The notes beneath the pieces were generated by a model that saw only the letters and a list, made by a program, of their open reading frames with translations, made no database searches and had not been told where the DNA came from. The position numbers and the translations under genes are program-made. From positions 1 through 28,687 of the forward strand of contig NZ_JAHQVB010000026.1 of NCBI RefSeq assembly GCF_019052655.1: a stretch of 28,687 nucleotides of DNA, written 5' to 3'. Positions 1-8,663 of the stretch are shown here, one piece after another (the first letter of the stretch is position 1; every line of letters begins with the position of its first letter). The stretch comes from Holdemanella porci (GTDB lineage: Bacteria; Bacillota_I; Bacilli_A; Erysipelotrichales; Erysipelotrichaceae).

Positions 1-249
1 ATCAATCGAAGAGGCATGGGATTTGTGAATTAAATAAGATAAATAATCAGAACCAGAAGTTTATGATATCTTACTGGATGATAGGTACATAGATCATGGA
101 TGAAATTCTGAAGAATTTATAAACAAAGCATACAATAAAAACTCCATCGATAAAGACTGAATGGATCGGGATACCGAATGATTCAGAAAGATGGAGTAGA
201 TATTGAAATGTTACCGGACGACTGGAAACGAACCGGGCACGTCATTTAG
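1..249 (+). pseudogene. Unrecognised decayed coding remnant
   Basis: No frame is open across this stretch, but pieces of protein-like sequence appear in two frames. Frame 2 reads coherent, charged peptide from about 56 to 166 with scattered stops (around VYDILLDDRYIDHG), and frame 1 reads about 146-246 (around MIQKDGVDIEMLPDDWKR) up to a TAG at 247-249. A terminator hairpin follows directly, as expected after a gene end. I read this as the 3' part of a gene inactivated by stops and shifts. I do not recognise the family. It could also be non-coding DNA with chance open stretches. Confidence 0.3.
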
Positions 250-255
250 ACGGGT

Positions 256-284
256 GACTTTTTTGCAGAAAAAGTCTTTTCTTG
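256..284 (+). terminator. Rho-independent terminator
   Basis: An 8-bp perfect stem, GACTTTTT (256-263) against AAAAAGTC (269-276), has a 5-base loop and runs into TTTTCTT. It ends the decayed gene on the left and abuts the promoter of the sensor-kinase pseudogene. Confidence 0.6.
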
Positions 285-310
285 TGATAATTTCATTTTC
301 TTAATACAAT
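282..310 (+). promoter_or_regulatory. Promoter of the sensor-kinase pseudogene
   Basis: TTGTGA (282-287), a 17-base spacer and TACAAT (305-310) form a good sigma-A type promoter directly after a terminator. The ATG at 317 lies six bases after the -10 box and has no Shine-Dalgarno sequence, so a transcript from here would begin at or next to the start codon. Confidence 0.55.
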
Positions 311-316
311 AATAGT

Positions 317-3182
317 ATGAAGAATAAGAAAATGAATCATTTCTCAAAAATAATACGTTTTTAAATGATGGCATCAGCCTGTATTTTGATTATACTGATT
401 TTAATCATCATTTTGATGGCATCACGTATTCAAGGGATGGCTCGTGTTGTCAATTATGCAGGATTAGTACGTGGAAAAACACGGCGGATTATTTAATTGG
501 AAGATGCAGGAATGCCTCCAGATGAAATGATTGCGGATGTGGATAGATATATTAAAGGACTTCGTTTTGGCAGTGAAGTACTAGATTTAGTATCTTTAGA
601 TGATAAGGCTTTTCAGGTCAAGATGGAAGAATTAGATGCGTATTTTGATACATTAAAACAAGAAATTGATCTTGTTCTACAAGTTGGATATGAGAATACG
701 AATATTATTCAAAAGAGTGAAACTTTCTTTTCTCTATGTGATGTGGCCACAGGGAAACATATGCACAAAGAATCGCAACACGCTTAGGATAATTTGAAGC
801 ATTGACAATCATTGATATTGTAATCCTCATCTTTATGATTTTATATGAGCTTATCAAGGCTTTGCGTTATGCCAGAGTGAATCGTGAGTTAAAGAACAAA
901 GTTTATTTAGATGAAGCAACGGGATTGCCAAATAAAAATAAGTGTGAAGAGATTTTAACTTTAGAAGCTGAACAAAATATGTCAATCTGTGTGTTTGATT
1001 TAAATAACCTTAGAATCATCGACAATCAACAAGGACACGAAAGAGGTAATTTATATATCAATTCGTTTGCGAAAAATCTTCGTAAAGGTGTGGATGAAAA
1101 TCAATTTGTAGGTCGCTGTGGCGGTGATGAATTTATTGCCTTCTTTAAAAATGTGACAAAGGAAGACGTAAAAAGAAATTTAGAAAATATCAAAAAAGAA
1201 TGTACTAAATGTTCAGAAATTCCATTAAGTTATCCGGCTGGTTTTGCGTATTCAAATGATTTTTTCAAAATTAACAATGCGCGAATTGTTTTGTCAGGCA
1301 GATAAAAATATGTATATTGATAAAAAACAGGCGAAAATCAATGAGGCTACAGAAAAACGTGATTTGATTCTTCGTGTTATACAACAATTAAAAGATAAAG
1401 GATATAATTTTTCGGATTGTATTTATTGTGATGCCAAAATCGATGCATATTTTACTTTACGGGCTAGCTATTCCTTTTTCTTAGCAGAAGATGGCATCTA
1501 CTCGGGTGCAGTTGAGCAAATTCTAAATGAATTGTTTGAAGAGAATAAGAAGGAAGAGTATCGTCATGTGTTACAGCTTGACTATTTAAATGAGTGTCTC
1601 ACAAAGGAAAATCCTGTATTAGAAATTTCATTTTGTCATCAAATTAAGCGTACAAAATTAAAAGGGAAAATTATAGCCGTTTATTTAGATAGCGATGAAA
1701 AGAATCATCTGCATCATTTTGCGTTAGGTTTTAAAATTTATTATGACAAAATTGAAATGGATGAGAAGCAACAATTGATGCGTTATTATGATCAGTTGAA
1801 ACAATCTATTTTAGAAAACGATCATTATATTGAAGCTTTGATGGCAATTGCACAATTAATTTTCTCCGTGAATTTAACGCAGAATCAAATCGATGGTATT
1901 TACGACAATTATATGTGTGCAGATAAAAAGCCAAATTTACCATGTGATTATAATGCATATTTTAAACAATTAAAAGCGAATGTGTTAGAGGATTGTTTGG
2001 GAAGCTTTAGCGTTGTTGAATCGAGTCAAAGCCTTTTAAATTGATATAGAGCAGGGGACAAACATGTTACGGTTGAATATCAGATTCAAATACCACATCA
2101 AGGTGTGATCTGGATTCAAGAAATGATATTGATGAGTGAAGATGTTATTTATGATATAGATATTCAAAAGGAACGTAATATAGTACGTGCTATTATTTTG
2201 TTCAGAAATACATCGGCATTTCATGAGAAAGAAGATAGAGAAAAGAAAAAGTAAAAACTGGGGTGATATGGATAAGTTGGATGATTCTTTAAATAAGATG
2301 GAAGTTTTGACAAAACACTTAAATGAATTGGTTGAAGAATTGAATAGTTTGATTGATGCCCAAGTATCCCTTCAAAATATTACATATCACAAGCATATGG
2401 AGAATGTAGTCCATACGCATTTAATTGGAGATGCATTACAACTTAGAAGAATTCTCGTAAACCTATTAACGAATGCCATTAAGTGCAATAAGTCAAATGG
2501 CACGATTGATACGTATGTCAGAGAAATATCGAGCGATGATTCAAAAGTTACATTTGAATTTGAAATTAAAGATACGGGAATTGGTATGAGTGAAGATTAT
2601 ATTGAGAATCACTTGTTTACGCCGTTTTCACAAGTTAAACAAGATGCCAGAACAAGATATGAAGGAACTGGTTTAGGTATGTCGATTGTGAAAGGCTTAG
2701 TGGATAAGCTTGGCGGAAGTATTGAAGTCAAAAGTGAAGTGGGTGTAGGTACACAAATTAAGGTCATTCTTGCTTATCAATTGGATACATCCAATACCGC
2801 AAAACAAGATACTTCAAAATTGGATTTAAAGGATAAAAGAATTCTTTTAGTAGAAGATAATGAAATCAATATGGAAGTGGCAGAGTTTTATTTAAATGCC
2901 GTACATGCCAATGTAGATAAGGCATGGAATGGATTAGAAGCAGTTGAAAAAGTTAAGGAACAACCAAATAAGTATTCTTTGATTTTGATGGATATTATGA
3001 TGCCAAAAATGAATGGGGATGAAGCTGCTAAATGCATTCGTAAAATCAATCCATCCATTCCAATTGTCGCCATGAGTGCGCAATCAGAATATAGTATGAA
3101 TCAAACGATTATGAATGATTCGATCTCAAAACCAATTGATGAACAAAAGCTTAATCATATATTAAGTAAATATGTGGCATAG
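317..3182 (+). pseudogene. Decayed GGDEF / histidine kinase / receiver hybrid
   Basis: This is a former single gene for a membrane-anchored signalling protein, now spread over three frames. In order I see: a membrane segment and sensor domain resembling type IV pili / NarX-like N-termini (317-787); a second membrane segment and a GGDEF domain with the GGDEF motif intact (802 to about 1290, motif at 1120-1134); a middle PAS-like region (to about 2240); a histidine-kinase ATPase domain with DTGIG and GTGLG motifs; and a receiver with phospho-acceptor aspartate in MDIMMP (2187-3182). Lesions are in-frame TAA at 362-364 and 494-496, TAG at 785-787 with a shift to frame 1, a shift back to frame 2 near 1260-1280, TGA at 2042-2044, and a shift to frame 3 near 2225-2260. 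The phospho-accepting H-box region (SHDIRTP-type) is missing in all frames, which points to an internal deletion. The intact family would link c-di-GMP synthesis to phosphorelay signalling; this copy should be dead. Confidence 0.88.
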
Positions 3183-3185
3183 ATA

Positions 3186-3214
3186 AAGACTTGATTTGAA
3201 TTCAAGTCTTTTCT
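3186..3214 (+). terminator. Rho-independent terminator after the pseudogene
   Basis: A perfect 9-bp stem, AAGACTTGA (3186-3194) against TCAAGTCTT (3202-3210), has a 7-base loop followed by TTCT. The T-run is short. Confidence 0.65.
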
Positions 3215-3219
3215 AGTAT

Positions 3220-3277
3220 ATGCAACTGTAAATTGATAAATTGACAAGCCAGGTTGGTGGAATGCAACCGCAAATTT
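3220..3277 (+). promoter_or_regulatory. Direct repeat upstream of the XRE regulator
   Basis: Two copies of ATGCAACYGYAAATT (3220-3234 and 3262-3276) differ at two positions and start 42 bp apart, about four helical turns. The second also forms a small inverted repeat, GGTTG...CAACC. XRE regulators commonly control their own promoter, so this is a candidate operator. No convincing -35/-10 pair is visible between the repeats. Confidence 0.35.
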
Positions 3278-3306
3278 TAGTAAACTTTGGCTAAGGAGGA
3301 AGAACA

Positions 3307-4266
3307 ATGATTCTAGCTGATAAAATAATTGAAGAAAGAAAAAAGAATGGGTGGACACAAGAAGATTTGGCACAAAAACTAGGCGTATCTAGACAGTCGG
3401 TTTCAAAATGGGAAAGTGCAGGAGCAATTCCAGATTTAAAAAAGATTATTCAGTTAGCTGACTTATTTGGAGTGAGCACAGATTACTTGTTAAAAGATGA
3501 AGTTGAAAAAGAAAATACAGAGACAATATGCGATACAGATTGTGAATTACATCGTGTAAGTATGGAAGAGGCGAATACATATATGGATGAAAAGAAAAAA
3601 GCAGCACCTATGCTTGCGAATGCGACAACATTATGTATCTTAAGTCCAATTCCTTTGTTTCTGATTTCAACTTTCAATGATGGCTTAGCCATTGGAATTG
3701 CATGTGCCATATTATTAGGTATGGTTGCACTTGCAGTATTTATCTTCATTAAAACAGGAATTAAATTGAGTTCTTTACAATATTTAGAACAAGAACCTTT
3801 TGAAACAGAATATGGTGTAACAGGACTTGTCAAAGAAAAGAATCAAAACTATCAAGAACATTATTCTTTCTGTCTAGCATGCGGTGTTGTTTTGTGTATT
3901 TTATCTGTAGTCCCATTGATCATTGTAGGTTGCATGGAAGCATCTGATTATGTGTGTACATTATGTTTAGCTGTATTATTAATTTTGGTTTCCGTTGGCG
4001 TGAATATTCTAATTCGTGTTTCCACAATAAAAAGTAGCTATGAAACATTGCTGCAAGAAGGTGATTATACGAAAAAAGAAAAGCGTGCAAAGAAGAAAAC
4101 TAAAACATTCACAGGTGTATATTGGTGTCTTGTAACAGCTGTTTATCTTGGTTGGAGCTTATGGACAAAACAATGGGATATCACCTATATGATTTGGCCT
4201 GTTGCTGCCGTCTTATATGCAGCATTGTATGGAATTGTAAGAATGGTCATGAAATTAGATAAATAA
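3307..4266 (+). CDS. XRE-family regulator with membrane domain
   Basis: The 319-residue protein begins with a helix-turn-helix of the XRE/Cro type (residues about 5-60), with the recognition segment SRQSVSKWE, the usual form in Firmicutes. A charged linker (65-100) leads to hydrophobic segments at about 100-120, 122-142, 180-205, 212-235, 272-290 and 293-312, so the C-terminal part should be embedded in the membrane. A strong AAGGAGG (3293-3299) sets the ATG. Such HTH-plus-membrane proteins are common in this group and are thought to sense an envelope or small-molecule signal, but no ligand can be read from the sequence. It is monocistronic, between a terminator and a convergent transporter. 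Confidence 0.85.
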   Translation: MILADKIIEERKKNGWTQEDLAQKLGVSRQSVSKWESAGAIPDLKKIIQLADLFGVSTDYLLKDEVEKENTETICDTDCELHRVSMEEANTYMDEKKKAAPMLANATTLCILSPIPLFLISTFNDGLAIGIACAILLGMVALAVFIFIKTGIKLSSLQYLEQEPFETEYGVTGLVKEKNQNYQEHYSFCLACGVVLCILSVVPLIIVGCMEASDYVCTLCLAVLLILVSVGVNILIRVSTIKSSYETLLQEGDYTKKEKRAKKKTKTFTGVYWCLVTAVYLGWSLWTKQWDITYMIWPVAAVLYAALYGIVRMVMKLDK

Positions 4267-4298
4267 AAAGATTGTACGTTACTTGTACAATCTTTTTT
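4266..4298. terminator. Bidirectional terminator between convergent genes
   Basis: AAAAGATTGTAC (4266-4277) pairs perfectly with GTACAATCTTTT (4285-4296) around a 7-base loop. It has A/T tracts on both sides, so it can end both the regulator and the transporter. The transporter's stop codon (4297-4299) touches the stem. Confidence 0.85.
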
Positions 4299-5532
4299 AG
4301 TCGTCCATTTTAGATACTTTATTAAAAATTAGGTATCCAATCACAAACATGATGGAGAGAGCGGCAACACCTATGTTTTGTTTACCCGTAATCTGTGTTA
4401 CAACACCAATCAACATAGTTCCTAAAAAGCTAGCGCCTTTACCACAGATATCAAATAGTCCGAAGTATTCACCACTGGCATTTTCTGGAATGATTTTTGC
4501 GAAGTATGATCTAGATAAAGCTTGAATACCACCTTGGAAACATCCAACCGCAACCGCTAATACCCAGAATTCCCATTGTTTATCCAATTGTACGGCAAAT
4601 AAAGCTATTAAGAAGTATGCGATGATCGCAACCTTAATCAATGAAGCAGTATCTTTTGTTTTGGATAATACAGCGAATGTTAAACTTGCAGGGAAGGCAA
4701 CAATTTGAGTCAATAATAGGGCTAATAGAAGACCAGTTGTATTTAATCCTAAACTTGTTCCGTAGGCGGTAGCCATATCAATAATTGTATAAACACCATC
4801 AATATAGAAGAAGAATGCAAATAAGAATAAGAAGACTTTCTTTTGTTCTTTTGCTTTCATTAAAGTGTCTTTTAAACGAGCAAACGTATCTAAAGCAGGA
4901 TGTGCTTCTGGTTCAATATAGTATTTTTGTTTGTAGCTTTTTACTAAAGGAAGTGTAGATGCTATCCACCATACCGCATTTAATATAAATGCGATCATCA
5001 TGGCTGTCTTTAATGTCATTCCTATTTTGTCATACATTAATACAAAGATTAAACTAATAATAAAAGGAACAACACTAGCGATATACCCCCAAGCATATCC
5101 TTTTGAACTTACGGCATCCATTCTTTCTTCTGTAGTAATGTCTGTAAGCATTGAATCATATACGATCAAAGATAAAGAATAGGCAACTTTGGCAGCAATA
5201 AATAGGACTAGAAATGCAAGCCAAGAACTTGGGATCCAGAAACAAGCTAATGCTAATGCACCTAGCATTGCACAAGTTAAGAAGATTTTTTTCTTGTGAT
5301 CTTTATAGTCAGCCAGTGTTCCAAGAATTGGACCAGCAAGTGCAACAATTAATGTTGAAAGACTTGCTGCATAGCTCCAATAACTTAGGTAGTTGTGTTC
5401 GGCTACACCTTGTGAGCTTGAAAGATAATTAAAATAGATAGGAAGAATTGTCGCGACTAATAAAATAAAGGCAGAGTTTCCCATGTCGTAACAAATCCAC
5501 TTGAATTCAAGTTTTGTTAATTTGTTTTTCAT
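4297..5532 (-). CDS. MFS transporter, UMF1 / Atg22-like family
   Basis: This 411-residue integral membrane protein has about 12 hydrophobic segments. Its opening (KLTKLEFKWICYDMGNSAF, a short helix, then LPIYFNYL) and the later SLIVYDSMLTDITTEERMD and SSKGYAWGYI stretches are typical of the UMF1 branch of the major facilitator superfamily, related to fungal Atg22 vacuolar effluxers. The substrate is unknown; export of amino acids or other small solutes is a family-level guess. I chose the ATG at 5532 rather than the TTG four codons upstream (5544), because GGAAAG at 5545-5550 leaves no spacing for the TTG. An extended -10 promoter lies just upstream. Confidence 0.85.
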   Translation of the reverse strand: MKNKLTKLEFKWICYDMGNSAFILLVATILPIYFNYLSSSQGVAEHNYLSYWSYAASLSTLIVALAGPILGTLADYKDHKKKIFLTCAMLGALALACFWIPSSWLAFLVLFIAAKVAYSLSLIVYDSMLTDITTEERMDAVSSKGYAWGYIASVVPFIISLIFVLMYDKIGMTLKTAMMIAFILNAVWWIASTLPLVKSYKQKYYIEPEAHPALDTFARLKDTLMKAKEQKKVFLFLFAFFFYIDGVYTIIDMATAYGTSLGLNTTGLLLALLLTQIVAFPASLTFAVLSKTKDTASLIKVAIIAYFLIALFAVQLDKQWEFWVLAVAVGCFQGGIQALSRSYFAKIIPENASGEYFGLFDICGKGASFLGTMLIGVVTQITGKQNIGVAALSIMFVIGYLIFNKVSKMDD

Positions 5533-5557
5533 TTGATTTACCAACTTTCCAAAAATA

Positions 5558-5566
5558 ATTATAACA
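5558..5566 (-). promoter_or_regulatory. Extended -10 promoter of the MFS gene
   Basis: On the minus strand TGTTATAAT (5566 down to 5558) is a TGn extended -10 box. Transcription would start near 5551, giving a leader of about 19 bases that contains GGAAAG. No good -35 box is seen, as is usual for extended -10 promoters. Confidence 0.5.
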
Positions 5567-5575
5567 ATCCCATGT

Positions 5576-5606
5576 ATTGAACATGTTAACTATTCGTTAA
5601 TTCAAT
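5576..5606. promoter_or_regulatory. Dyad in the divergent intergenic region
   Basis: Outer arms ATTGAA (5576-5581) and TTCAAT (5601-5606) enclose inner arms TTAAC (5586-5590) and GTTAA (5596-5600) around a 5-base centre. The spacing is asymmetric by four bases on the left. It lies just upstream of the transporter's -10 box, so it could be an operator. A further weak pair, ACAACA and TGTTGT, lies at about 5632-5666. Confidence 0.3.
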
Positions 5607-5682
5607 GATATATGTTTTGTCTCGAATAATCTACAACAAACTGAACATATTTTGTAAGTTGTTGTTATTTTCATTTGAACAC

Positions 5683-5710
5683 ATGAAAATTAATGAAAAA
5701 TGAGTATAAT
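5683..5710 (+). promoter_or_regulatory. Promoter of the activase operon
   Basis: A perfect TATAAT (5705-5710) is preceded, after 16 bases, by ATGAAA (5683-5688), a 4-of-6 match to the -35 consensus. The predicted start near 5717 gives a leader of about 25 bases containing GGAGG (5733-5737). Confidence 0.5.
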
Positions 5711-5742
5711 AATACTGATAATAAAAGAAAATGGAGGAGATT

Positions 5743-8661
5743 ATGGGTTATCGTATAGGATTCGACATTGGAAGTACAACAATCAAAGCAGTTGTTTTAG
5801 ATGAAAATAACCAAATCTGTTATAAAAGTTATGAAAGGCACAAGGCGCAAGTGCGTCAAAAAGCTTTAGATAAATTAGTAGAATTAAAGAAATATACAAA
5901 AGAACCATTTAAATTCGCAATCAGCGGATCAGGGGCTTTAGGATTAAGCGAACAAGGAGAATTACCTTTTGTTCAAGAAGTATTTGCGAGTGCGACTGGA
6001 GTTAGTAAATTATACCCGGAAACAGATTGTGCTATTGAACTTGGTGGAGAAGATGCGAAAATTCTTTTCTTTCAAGGAAGTGTAGAACAAAGAATGAATT
6101 CAACTTGTGCTGGGGGAACAGGAGCTTTTATTGATCAAATGGCTACCTTATTAAATATGTCTTTGGAAGAAATGAATGAAGCTAGTTTAAACTATCATCG
6201 TTTATATCCCATCGCATCTCGCTGTGGTGTGTTTGCGAAAACAGATATTCAGCCATTGATCAATCAAGGTGTGGATAAATGTGATTTATGTGCCAGTATT
6301 TTCCAGGCGGTAGTGGATCAAACCATTACTTCACTAGCACAGGGAAGAAAAATTGAAGGAAACATTCTGTTTTTAGGCGGACCACTTTACTTTATGAGTG
6401 GATTAAGAAATCGATTTGTTGAAACTTTAAAATTAAGTGATGTACAAGTGAATTGTCCTGACACAGCCATTAACTTTGTAGCTTTAGGAACTGCCATTTG
6501 TGCAGATCAAGAATATACATATGATGAATTGTATAAGGCTTTAGAAGATTTGGTGCATGCACCGGCTAAATTAACTGAATCAAAACCTTTGTTTGAAAGT
6601 GACGAAGACTATCAAAAATTTATTGAACGTCATAAATCACATGATGCGAAGTTCACAGATTTAAAAAATTATTCAGGTAAAGCTTATTTAGGAATTGATT
6701 CGGGTTCAACGACCACAAAACTCGTTTTACTCGATGAAAACGATGCGATTCTATATGATTCTTATACATCAAATAAGGGAAATCCATTGGATGTTGTGTT
6801 AGAAGATTTAAAGAAAATTTATGAAACAAATCCAAATATTAAAATCTATGGATCCTATGCGACAGGTTATGGTGAAGAATTAATGCGTCATGCTTTCCAT
6901 TTGGATGGTGGAATCGTTGAAACAATGGCACACTATACAGCTGCTCGATCTTTCAATCCGGAAGTAGACTACATTCTAGATATTGGTGGGCAGGATATTA
7001 AGTGTTTTAAAATTCGTGATGGACACATTGATGATATTGTATTGAATGAAGCTTGTTCAAGTGGATGTGGTTCATTTATTGAAACGTTCGCAAAATCATT
7101 GGGGTATGATGCGAAAGAATTTGCGACACTTGGATTAAAATCGAAACACCCTGTTGATTTAGGAACTCGTTGTACAGTGTTTATGAATTCAGGGGTTAAA
7201 CAAGCTCAAAAGAATGGGGCAAGTATTGAAGATATTTCGGCTGGACTTTGTAAATCTGTTGTAAAGAATGCGTTATATAAAGTTATTCGTGCAAAAAATA
7301 AGAACGATATTGGAAAGCATATCGTTGTGCAAGGTGGAACTTTCCAAAATGATTCTGTACTTCGTTGTTTTGAACAAGAACTTGGACTTGAAGTCATTCG
7401 ACCAAGCATTGCACCTTTAATGGGGGCTTATGGAGCAGCTTTATATGCGAAAAAATTACATCGAACAAGAAGCAATATTTTGAATTATGAACAACTTGTT
7501 AAATTTACGCATAAATCACAATCTGTTGCTTGCCAAGGCTGCAACAACCATTGTTCATTGACAATTAATACATTCAATGATGGAACGCGCTTAGTTGCGG
7601 GAAACAAATGTGAAAAGATGGTTCATAATTTAGATATAAAAAAGGAAGAATTACCAGACTTATACAAAATCAAAACGGACATGTTGAATGCACAAAAGAA
7701 AAAAATTAAACATGATAAAAAAATTGGTATGCCTTTAGTTTTAAATAACTATGACTTATTGCCTTTCTGGACGCGTTTCTTTGATAGTTTAGGCTACGAA
7801 ATTGTGTGGTCAACACCTAGTACTAAAGAAATGTATCATTCAGGACAACAAAGCATTCCTAGTGATACGGCATGTTTTCCTGCTAAAGTTGTGCACGGAC
7901 ATATTCAACAATTGATTGATAAAGGTGTGGATGTAATTTTCTATCCATGTATGACCTATAATGTAGATGAACATCAATCGGATAACCATTATAATTGTCC
8001 ATTGGTTGCCTACTATCCAGAAGTGATTGCGGCCAATATGGATTTTGATAAGGCAAAAATTGTATATCCATTTATTAATTTTGATCATGATGCGACTTTT
8101 GCGAAGGCCATTCGTATGCATTTTGAAAAGGTGGGTATTCATTTTAGTGAAAAAGATATTATTATTGCGAAAAATGCAGCTACAAATGAGTATGAAGCAT
8201 TCCATGAACAATTAGTAAAGGAACATCGAAAAGCTGTAGCGTATGCACGTGAAAACAATAATCCAATTATTGTGCTTTGTGGACGCCCATATCATTTAGA
8301 TCCACTGATTAATCATCAAATGAATCAGTTGTTGACACAACTTGGCTTTGTGGTTGTTAGTGAGGAAAGTGTCCCTCGTCAAAAGAATCATAAAGTGAAT
8401 GTTTTAAATCAATGGACGTATCATGCAAGACTTTATCAAGCAGCACATTATGTAGTTGAGAATAAAGATATGAATTTAATTCAACTTGTTAGCTTTGGCT
8501 GCGGTATTGATGCCATTACAAGTGATGAGGTTCGAGATATATTAAAGGATGGAAATAAATTTTATACTCAAATCAAAATTGATGAAATTGATAATTTAGG
8601 TGCAGCAAAAATTCGTTTGCGTTCGTTGAAAGAGGCGATTGGCCAACAGAAAGGAGCATAA
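5743..8661 (+). CDS. Acyl-CoA dehydratase activase, two ATPase domains plus DUF2229
   Basis: This 972-residue protein has two BadF/BadG-type ASKHA ATPase domains (about 3-255 and 312-575), each opening with a DIGSTTIK or DSGSTTTK phosphate-binding loop. Each carries the cysteines that hold a bridging [4Fe-4S] cluster in HgdC-type activators: C122 and C161 in the first, C438/C442 and C477 in the second. A further cysteine set (C597, C600, C604, C623) and a DUF2229 region (about 660-890) follow. By family, such proteins use ATP to push an electron into a 2-hydroxyacyl-CoA dehydratase, but the real substrate of this large family is not settled. The ATG at 5743 is preferred over 5731, which lies in the ribosome site. 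In many Firmicutes the next gene is fused to this one; here it is separate, two bases downstream. Confidence 0.85.
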   Translation: MGYRIGFDIGSTTIKAVVLDENNQICYKSYERHKAQVRQKALDKLVELKKYTKEPFKFAISGSGALGLSEQGELPFVQEVFASATGVSKLYPETDCAIELGGEDAKILFFQGSVEQRMNSTCAGGTGAFIDQMATLLNMSLEEMNEASLNYHRLYPIASRCGVFAKTDIQPLINQGVDKCDLCASIFQAVVDQTITSLAQGRKIEGNILFLGGPLYFMSGLRNRFVETLKLSDVQVNCPDTAINFVALGTAICADQEYTYDELYKALEDLVHAPAKLTESKPLFESDEDYQKFIERHKSHDAKFTDLKNYSGKAYLGIDSGSTTTKLVLLDENDAILYDSYTSNKGNPLDVVLEDLKKIYETNPNIKIYGSYATGYGEELMRHAFHLDGGIVETMAHYTAARSFNPEVDYILDIGGQDIKCFKIRDGHIDDIVLNEACSSGCGSFIETFAKSLGYDAKEFATLGLKSKHPVDLGTRCTVFMNSGVKQAQKNGASIEDISAGLCKSVVKNALYKVIRAKNKNDIGKHIVVQGGTFQNDSVLRCFEQELGLEVIRPSIAPLMGAYGAALYAKKLHRTRSNILNYEQLVKFTHKSQSVACQGCNNHCSLTINTFNDGTRLVAGNKCEKMVHNLDIKKEELPDLYKIKTDMLNAQKKKIKHDKKIGMPLVLNNYDLLPFWTRFFDSLGYEIVWSTPSTKEMYHSGQQSIPSDTACFPAKVVHGHIQQLIDKGVDVIFYPCMTYNVDEHQSDNHYNCPLVAYYPEVIAANMDFDKAKIVYPFINFDHDATFAKAIRMHFEKVGIHFSEKDIIIAKNAATNEYEAFHEQLVKEHRKAVAYARENNNPIIVLCGRPYHLDPLINHQMNQLLTQLGFVVVSEESVPRQKNHKVNVLNQWTYHARLYQAAHYVVENKDMNLIQLVSFGCGIDAITSDEVRDILKDGNKFYTQIKIDEIDNLGAAKIRLRSLKEAIGQQKGA

Positions 8662-8663
8662 AA

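Noticed and set aside
1244..2044. The 266-codon ORF as a separate gene
   Set aside because: Its first residues continue the GGDEF domain of the preceding frame (RELFCQADKNMYID), so it is a frameshifted continuation of the pseudogene.
2187..3182. The 331-codon ORF as an intact histidine kinase gene
   Set aside because: It has no H-box, its start has no ribosome site, and the upstream frames carry the rest of the same protein. It is the 3' part of a pseudogene.
7840..8211. Minus-strand ORF of 123 codons opposite the activase gene
   Set aside because: It is a shadow of the activase frame, rich in I, H and N as expected from antisense reading, with no ribosome site.
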